Assembly: GCF_004745825.1 (NCBI RefSeq)
Contig: NZ_SRLA01000005.1
Location: forward strand, 253,106-317,105
DNA from: Hymenobacter fodinae
GTDB lineage: Bacteria > Bacteroidota > Bacteroidia > Cytophagales > Hymenobacteraceae
Reading direction: 5' to 3'
DNA: 64,000 nucleotides
A model generated the notes under the pieces. That model was not told the origin of the DNA. It made no database searches and saw only the letters and a program-made list of their open reading frames with translations. How positions within the stretch are numbered: position 1 is the stretch's first letter; every line of letters begins with the position of its first letter. The translations under genes and the position numbers were made by a program. Below are positions 59,419-64,000 of this stretch, piece by piece.

Positions 59419-60876
59419 ATGCAGTACTTATCAATTACCCTTTTTAGGGCGCGGCGGCTGGCCTTGGTACTGGTTACTGGCCTACTGACGGTTTCTACCG
59501 GTTTAGGCCAAAACAAGTATCAGGTGGCCGGCGAAGCTATTCTGGACAAGCTCAATACCAAGTTTTACAACGCCAGCAAGCAGCTGTATGTGGAGCAGCT
59601 TGATGGGAATGAGAAAGTAATTGTAGAGCGCGGAGGCGCGAGCTACGTCTGGCCAGCCTCCCACATGCTCCGGGCCCTGCGCTACGGAGCCCGCGCGAAT
59701 CCGGCCAAGTACACCGAGCGGCTCAAATCTTACGCCTACGCCCTCGACCAGTACCGCCAGAACGGCAAGTACGCTTCCGACATCGTGCCGGGTGCCGACC
59801 CGCTGTATGACGACAATGCCATTGTAGGACTGGCCCTGATGGAGGCCTATCGGCAAGTATTGCCGGCCGAAAGCGGCCTGTACGAACGGTCACTGATTGG
59901 CCTCAACTACTGCCTGAATGCCCGCGACGCCAATTGGGGCGTCCCGCAAAAGGAGTCTGAATTAGGCTGGGGCAAGTTTTACTCCCAAGCCACCATTTTG
60001 CCCGCCTTGCATTGCGCACTAATCGCCAAAACCAGCTCTGACCCGCAGTACCTGGACATTGCCAAGCGCTATTACGACAAGATCAATGACGTAAGCTGGA
60101 AGCTGCGCGACGGAAATACCAACCTGCTCAATCAGTTCTCCTTTTACAGCAACAATAGCTGGAGCCTGACCGGGCACGGCGAAAATGGGGCGGGCTACCG
60201 GGCGTACCAAACTACCCCCAATATCCAGCTAGCCCTTCAGCTTTACCAAATTACCGGCGACAGTCGCTACCTCGATGATGCTACCGTAATGGCTAATGCC
60301 TGCCTGAAACAATGGTACACGCCTGGGAAAGGGGTTAGTGAAATATCCTTCTGGGGCGGGAGCGACATGGTAGAAATGCTCGTCGACTTTTACGAAGTAG
60401 ATCATAATGTGAAGTGGCTCAATACGGCCCGCGACATCGTTGACTTTCTCATTGACTACAACCGCGACCAGCTCGGTTACTATCCTGGCTCTTATAACGA
60501 CGCCGATGGTACCTGGAACTTGGACCGCCGCTACCTCTTTCCGGCCTCCATCCAGATGATGGGGCAGGCTTGCGCGGCAGCCGCCATTTTGCGGGTAGCT
60601 CAGGTAACCAACACTCCGCTAGCCACAAGCCCAGTGGCCGCCATATCTCCCGACCTGGTGGTATTTCCTAATCCGGTGACAAACCGACTGACCCTCCAGG
60701 CCAACCGTCAACTGGCTGGTGGCAGCGCCACAATCCGTAACTCGCTGGGACAAGTGGTGTTTACCGCCCCGGCCTACGGCACTGGGCTTGATGTTTCGGC
60801 CCTGGCACCCGGCATTTATACCGTTACGTGGAGCAAGGGTCCGCACCACTTGGCGCAGCGTTTTGTGAAGAAATAA
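59419..60876 (+). CDS. GH76-like glycosidase secreted by T9SS
   Basis: 485 aa. A Sec signal peptide (about 1-30, RRLALVLVTGLLTVSTGLG) is followed by an (alpha/alpha)6-barrel domain (about 35-400) with an Asp-Asp pair in PLYDDNAIVGLALMEAYR, in the position of the GH76 catalytic pair. The last 75 residues are a type A T9SS sorting domain: VVFPNPVTNRLTLQ, TIRNSLGQVVF, LDVSALAPGIYTVTW, LAQRFVKK. The overall sequence is remote from the lipoprotein GH76 at 47085, and an AGE or other barrel family is possible. It would be released or anchored at the surface by T9SS, and is divergently transcribed from the isomerase. Confidence 0.75.
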   Translation: MQYLSITLFRARRLALVLVTGLLTVSTGLGQNKYQVAGEAILDKLNTKFYNASKQLYVEQLDGNEKVIVERGGASYVWPASHMLRALRYGARANPAKYTERLKSYAYALDQYRQNGKYASDIVPGADPLYDDNAIVGLALMEAYRQVLPAESGLYERSLIGLNYCLNARDANWGVPQKESELGWGKFYSQATILPALHCALIAKTSSDPQYLDIAKRYYDKINDVSWKLRDGNTNLLNQFSFYSNNSWSLTGHGENGAGYRAYQTTPNIQLALQLYQITGDSRYLDDATVMANACLKQWYTPGKGVSEISFWGGSDMVEMLVDFYEVDHNVKWLNTARDIVDFLIDYNRDQLGYYPGSYNDADGTWNLDRRYLFPASIQMMGQACAAAAILRVAQVTNTPLATSPVAAISPDLVVFPNPVTNRLTLQANRQLAGGSATIRNSLGQVVFTAPAYGTGLDVSALAPGIYTVTWSKGPHHLAQRFVKK

Positions 60877-61011
60877 CTCCGTGCAGTCGTGATACCGGTG
60901 CCTTCTGGCAGGGGCCGAAAAACGACGCTGCCGGCCTCCGTTCACCTAGGCCAGTCTGCTAGCCGCCACTGGGAGCGTATCCTCTCCTATTTTACATTGT
61001 ACTTTCCTCTG

Positions 61012-63219
61012 ATGACAAAGCCAACGAGCTACTCCCTTCTTCTACTGGCCTGGAGTGCTTTCTCCTGCGTTCATACCCCGACAACGAGCCGTAGCAGTCA
61101 GGGTAACAGCAACGCCGGCCGGCTAGGCCACCTGCAGTACGCTAACCCATTTATGGGCACGGCTCCACTCAATGACCCCAAGACGATTGGGTATGCCCCA
61201 CCCGAGGGCTGGCGGGGCGTGTGGGCCGGCTTGGTCTTCCCGGGAAGCTCCCTACCGAATGCCATGGTGCAGCTCAGTCCCATTACTGAGTTTCATACGG
61301 GGGCCGGTTACGACTACGAGGACTCGGTGATTTACGGGTTTGCCCATACCAACAAAGGCCACTGGAACCTCTGCCACCTGCCGGTATTGCCCGTTACCAA
61401 TACCAAGGCCGCTACTACCGCGGGTGGTTATTCTTCACGCTTCAGCAAATCCACGGAAAAGGCCTCGCCGGGCTTCTATGGCGTAACGCTGCAAGACTAC
61501 GGCGTGCAGGTGGAGCTTACCTCCACGTTGCGCGGTGGGTTTCACCGCTACCGCTACAGTCAGCCCGAAAACCGCAGTATAGTCTTCAAACTTGCCCAGT
61601 CAAATGAGCGGGTGACCAAGTGGAGCATCGAAAAAGCGGGCGACGCCGCGGTGCAGGGCTTTCAGGAAACTGGCCGCCAGACCGTGTACTTCTACGGGGC
61701 ACTGAGCGAAAACGTACGAGACCTGGAGGTGCGCGGCCAAGGCACTGCCGATGGCCTAGCCGTGGTGCACCTACCCGACGGCAGCAAGCCCGTGGAGCTC
61801 AAAATGGGGATATCGTTTGTGAGCGTGCAGAACGCCAAGCAGAACCTGGAGCAGGAATTAGGCCACCAAACGTTTGAGCAGGTGCGCCAGCAAGCCGAGC
61901 AAACCTGGGAAAGTCTGCTCTCCAAAGTGAATGTGAAGGGCGGAACGCCCAAGCAGAAGCAGCTCTTCTACAGCTGCCTGTACCGCTCGTTTCTGTGGCC
62001 GGCCCTGCGCAGCGACTACAACCACGAGTACCGCGATGTGCAGGGCAACGTAGTGAAGGCCGATTTCAACTACTACACTGAGCCATCGTTGTGGGACACG
62101 TACCGGAATAAGGACCTGCTAGTTGGCATGCTCGCGCCCCAGGTAACGACCGACGTTATCAAGTCGATGCAGGATGTAGGCCACAAAACCGGCTTTCTGC
62201 CCACCTTCTTCCATGGCGACCATGCCTCGGCGTTGATTTCCGGCTCTTACCAGCGGGGCATCACCAACTTCGACGTGCAGGATGTGTACCGGCTCATGCT
62301 GCGCAATGCTAATCTGGAGAACGGAGCCCGCCCCCACATTGCCGAGTACATTGAGAAAGGATACATTTCGACCGCGGAAGTATCAAACCCAGAAGTGGAA
62401 ACCAAGGACAAAGCCGGCGTGTCGAAAACCCTGGAGTATGCCTTCGACGACTACGCCGTGGCGCAGATGGCTAAAATTTTGAAGGATACTGCCACCTACC
62501 GGGTGATGATGGCGCGGTCTAAAAACTACAAGAACTTGTTCGACCCCGGCACCAAATTTATGCGCGGCCGCCTCAACGATGGGAGCTGGGTAAAGGCCTT
62601 CAACCCGCAGTATCCCTATTATGAATACATGTATCGGGAGGCTAACGCCTGGCAAGTGTCCTTTTTTGCGCCCCACGACATGCCCGGCCTGATTGCGCTG
62701 TACGGTGGGCCAGCATCCTTCGAGGCCAAGCTCGACTCCTTATTTACCGTGCCCTGGAACCCCAATTACATTGCTCGCAACGTGTCGGGCTTTATTGGGC
62801 AGTACTGTCATGGCAACCAGCCCGACCACGAAACGCCGTTTTCCTACTACTTCATTGGCAAACCCGAAAAGTCGCAGCGCCGGCTCGATGAAATTATGGA
62901 CCGCTTCTACGGCATGGGCAAAGATGGCCTAGGCTATTCCGGCATGGACGATGCGGGCGAAATGTCGGCCTGGTACGTGTTCAGTTCCACTGGCTTGTAC
63001 CCCTACTCTGCCGCCGACGCTAAGTACTTGGTGAGCGTCCCGCTCTTTGACGAGGTCAGCTGGAAAGCCGATAATGGTAAGGTATTCACGGTGAAAAAAG
63101 CGGGCAACGGCCGCGTGCTGCGCACGGTGAAGGTGAACGGGAAAACCCAGGAAGGGTACTTCGTAGACCACACCCTGTTTCGTCAGGGTGGGCGGCTGGA
63201 TATTAGCACGAGTAACTAA
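61012..63219 (+). CDS. GH92 alpha-mannosidase lipoprotein (GH92 no. 3)
   Basis: 735 aa from ATG 61012 (MTKPTSYSLLLLAWSAFSCV); the cysteine at position 19 suggests a lipoprotein. The upstream frame back to 60889 is not needed. The beta-sandwich begins YANPFMGTAPLNDPKTIGYA and has VFPGSSLPNAMVQLSP. The catalytic domain carries CHGNQPDHETPFSYYFIGKP and YSGMDDAGEMSAWYVFSSTG. The HGNQPDHE box differs from both other GH92 proteins here, so a third specificity is likely. It follows the T9SS GH76-like gene by 135 bp. Confidence 0.92.
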   Translation: MTKPTSYSLLLLAWSAFSCVHTPTTSRSSQGNSNAGRLGHLQYANPFMGTAPLNDPKTIGYAPPEGWRGVWAGLVFPGSSLPNAMVQLSPITEFHTGAGYDYEDSVIYGFAHTNKGHWNLCHLPVLPVTNTKAATTAGGYSSRFSKSTEKASPGFYGVTLQDYGVQVELTSTLRGGFHRYRYSQPENRSIVFKLAQSNERVTKWSIEKAGDAAVQGFQETGRQTVYFYGALSENVRDLEVRGQGTADGLAVVHLPDGSKPVELKMGISFVSVQNAKQNLEQELGHQTFEQVRQQAEQTWESLLSKVNVKGGTPKQKQLFYSCLYRSFLWPALRSDYNHEYRDVQGNVVKADFNYYTEPSLWDTYRNKDLLVGMLAPQVTTDVIKSMQDVGHKTGFLPTFFHGDHASALISGSYQRGITNFDVQDVYRLMLRNANLENGARPHIAEYIEKGYISTAEVSNPEVETKDKAGVSKTLEYAFDDYAVAQMAKILKDTATYRVMMARSKNYKNLFDPGTKFMRGRLNDGSWVKAFNPQYPYYEYMYREANAWQVSFFAPHDMPGLIALYGGPASFEAKLDSLFTVPWNPNYIARNVSGFIGQYCHGNQPDHETPFSYYFIGKPEKSQRRLDEIMDRFYGMGKDGLGYSGMDDAGEMSAWYVFSSTGLYPYSAADAKYLVSVPLFDEVSWKADNGKVFTVKKAGNGRVLRTVKVNGKTQEGYFVDHTLFRQGGRLDISTSN

Positions 63220-63223
63220 TTCT

Positions 63224-63269
63224 CTAGGCCACAAGGACTACGGCTCTGGAACCGCGCGGAGTGGCCTAG
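63224..63269. repeat. Inverted pair of CTAGGCCAC motifs between genes
   Basis: CTAGGCCAC (63224-63232) and GTGGCCTAG (63261-63269) face each other across 28 nt, 4 bp after the GH92 stop. This is the only gene-end hairpin built from the over-represented octamer that I noticed. Confidence 0.65.
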
Positions 63270-63307
63270 GATCGGGGAGTATAGATAGGATTCTTACTAC
63301 TGAGTGT

Positions 63308-64000
63308 ATGAAGCATTGCCTTCTGATTATTGCCTTATTCGGAACACTTGCGACCCCTCTGGCGGCGCAACCGAGCTCTACCCTTCAGGTCACCACCGCC
63401 CGCAGCCCGCAAGCGCCAGCGTTGCGCCCGCCCGCCTACCCGCTGATTACCCACGACCCCTTCTTCAGTATCTGGGCGTTCAACGATACCCTTTCGGCTG
63501 GCCCTACCCGACACTGGACCGGGGAAGAGCAAAACCTAGAAGGGGTGGTGCGGGTAGATGGGCAGGCGTACCAGTTCCTAGGCCAGTCGGCCCCGCAGTA
63601 CCACGCCATTATTGCCACCACCCAGGAGCAGCCCTATTCGGCCCAGTACACCCTTACCACACCGGCGGCAGGTTGGGAGCAGCCCGACTTTTCCGCCACT
63701 GACTGGAAAACGGGCCCCGCACCCTTCACCGATAACCAAACCCTGCACGGTACCACCTGGGAAGGCGGCGACATTTGGGTGCGCCGCTCAGTGCAGATTC
63801 CAAATCCGGCTACCACCGGCGCCCTCAAGGTGTTGATGCAGCACGACGACGGAGCGGAAGTATACCTCAATGGGGTGCTGCTCACACGCCAGCCCGGGGC
63901 CAACGGCCGCTACCAGTACTTTGAGGTGCCAGCCGCGGCGCGGCAGGCGTTGCGCAAGGGCCGGAACGTGCTGGCCATGCACGCCAACAGCCACGTGGGC
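63308..64000 (+). CDS. Glutaminase-family protein (DUF4964/DUF4965 type), 3' part beyond right edge
   Basis: 231 codons visible from ATG 63308, with no stop. The signal peptide is MKHCLLIIALFGTLATPLAA. The N-terminal segment RPPAYPLITHDPFFSIWAFN, RHWTG and VRVDGQAYQFLG is the DUF4964 start of the GtaA-like family. A jelly-roll insert with TWEGGDIWVRRSV and VLMQHDDGAEVYLNGVLL follows. Full proteins are about 800 aa with an (alpha/alpha) barrel and often sit in carbohydrate loci, where true glutaminase activity is unproven. It would be the last of three plus-strand genes. Confidence 0.85.
   Translation, partial: MKHCLLIIALFGTLATPLAAQPSSTLQVTTARSPQAPALRPPAYPLITHDPFFSIWAFNDTLSAGPTRHWTGEEQNLEGVVRVDGQAYQFLGQSAPQYHAIIATTQEQPYSAQYTLTTPAAGWEQPDFSATDWKTGPAPFTDNQTLHGTTWEGGDIWVRRSVQIPNPATTGALKVLMQHDDGAEVYLNGVLLTRQPGANGRYQYFEVPAAARQALRKGRNVLAMHANSHVG

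Larger units (their letters stand above)
28299..63584. repeat. Dispersed octamer CTAGGCCA/TGGCCTAG
   Basis: By eye I count about 36 copies of the 7-mer CTAGGCC or its complement between 34260 and 63584, about 26 of them extended to CTAGGCCA. Chance expectation is near 4 and 1. Examples are 35025, 35849, 36207, 38421, 39858, 41784, 44048, 47474, 49119, 53407, 55845, 56316, 60947, 61123 and 63578 (plus orientation) and 38852, 40757, 42442, 48886, 49823, 52255, 61753 and 62926 (minus). They fall in all three frames and in gaps. The left 28 kb has only three sites. Confidence 0.85.

Noticed and set aside
61620..61877. 85-aa plus-strand ORF inside GH92 no. 3
   Set aside because: It lies in another frame of a strongly supported GH92 gene and has no features.
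34260..63584. Reading CTAGGCCA as a Chi- or KOPS-like polar signal
   Set aside because: The two orientations are almost equal in number and show no skew along the window, so a strand-directing signal is unlikely on this evidence.
1..64000. CRISPR arrays, tRNA or rRNA genes, insertion-sequence transposases
   Set aside because: I saw no regularly spaced direct repeats, no cloverleaf-like segment with a TTCRANY T-loop, no rRNA-like sequence, and no transposase motif or terminal inverted repeats with target duplications.

Overview
The window looks like chromosome of a high-GC member of the Bacteroidota, most likely Cytophagales and close to Hymenobacter. The evidence is a complete SusC/SusD/SusE trio, lipoproteins with Bacteroidota lipoboxes, C-terminal type IX secretion (T9SS) sorting domains, TAnnTTTG-like promoter boxes, few Shine-Dalgarno sequences and about 58-60% GC by eye. 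The genus is an inference.

Region 1 (about 1-25.8 kb) is a decayed, rearranged prophage whose phage genes lie mainly on the minus strand. Recognisable parts are a tail-fibre-like protein running off the left edge, a connector, a frameshifted portal, a HK97-type capsid, a ClpP-like protease fused to a scaffold, two tape-measure N-terminal fragments, a frameshifted tail protein, and a broken nuclease, a Zn-finger protein and a broken primase-helicase. No terminase is visible. Two AT-rich two-gene cassettes encoding small membrane proteins each sit directly 5' of a tape-measure fragment, in the same direction and with their own terminator. Clusters of small host-like secreted or membrane genes interrupt the phage (11.3-13.9 kb and 19.7-21.6 kb).

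Region 2 (about 25.9-32.4 kb) is an accessory zone where several genes are accompanied by a dead paralogue: a VOC protein and a pseudo-VOC, a 139-aa protein and a pseudo-copy, and a YxxGYxDG-type secreted protein and a pseudo-copy. It also holds SHOCT gene tails without their gene, a dead ASCH gene and a likely integrase relic. About 1 kb (31.1-32.1 kb) holds almost nothing intact.

Region 3 (32.6 kb to the right edge) is a large, intact carbohydrate-use locus. On the minus strand, in reading order: mannose-6-phosphate isomerase-like protein, DeoR-family regulator, MFS sugar porter, SusC, SusD, SusE, GH76, GH92, N4-(GlcNAc)-Asn amidase, CutC, GH29 fucosidase, GH3, ROK kinase, GH20 hexosaminidase, GH92. 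Divergently on the plus strand: a T9SS-secreted GH76-like protein, a third GH92 and the start of a DUF4964/DUF4965 glutaminase-family protein. Together they fit capture and stepwise removal of mannose, fucose and GlcNAc from N-glycoproteins or mannoproteins, uptake of the sugars, and mannose entry into glycolysis through ROK kinase and isomerase. The DeoR protein is the only regulator seen, and a DeoR-like inverted repeat lies in the divergent promoter region.

The most striking signal outside genes is the octamer CTAGGCCA/TGGCCTAG. It is strongly over-represented in Region 3, in coding and non-coding DNA and in both orientations, but close to chance level in the prophage.
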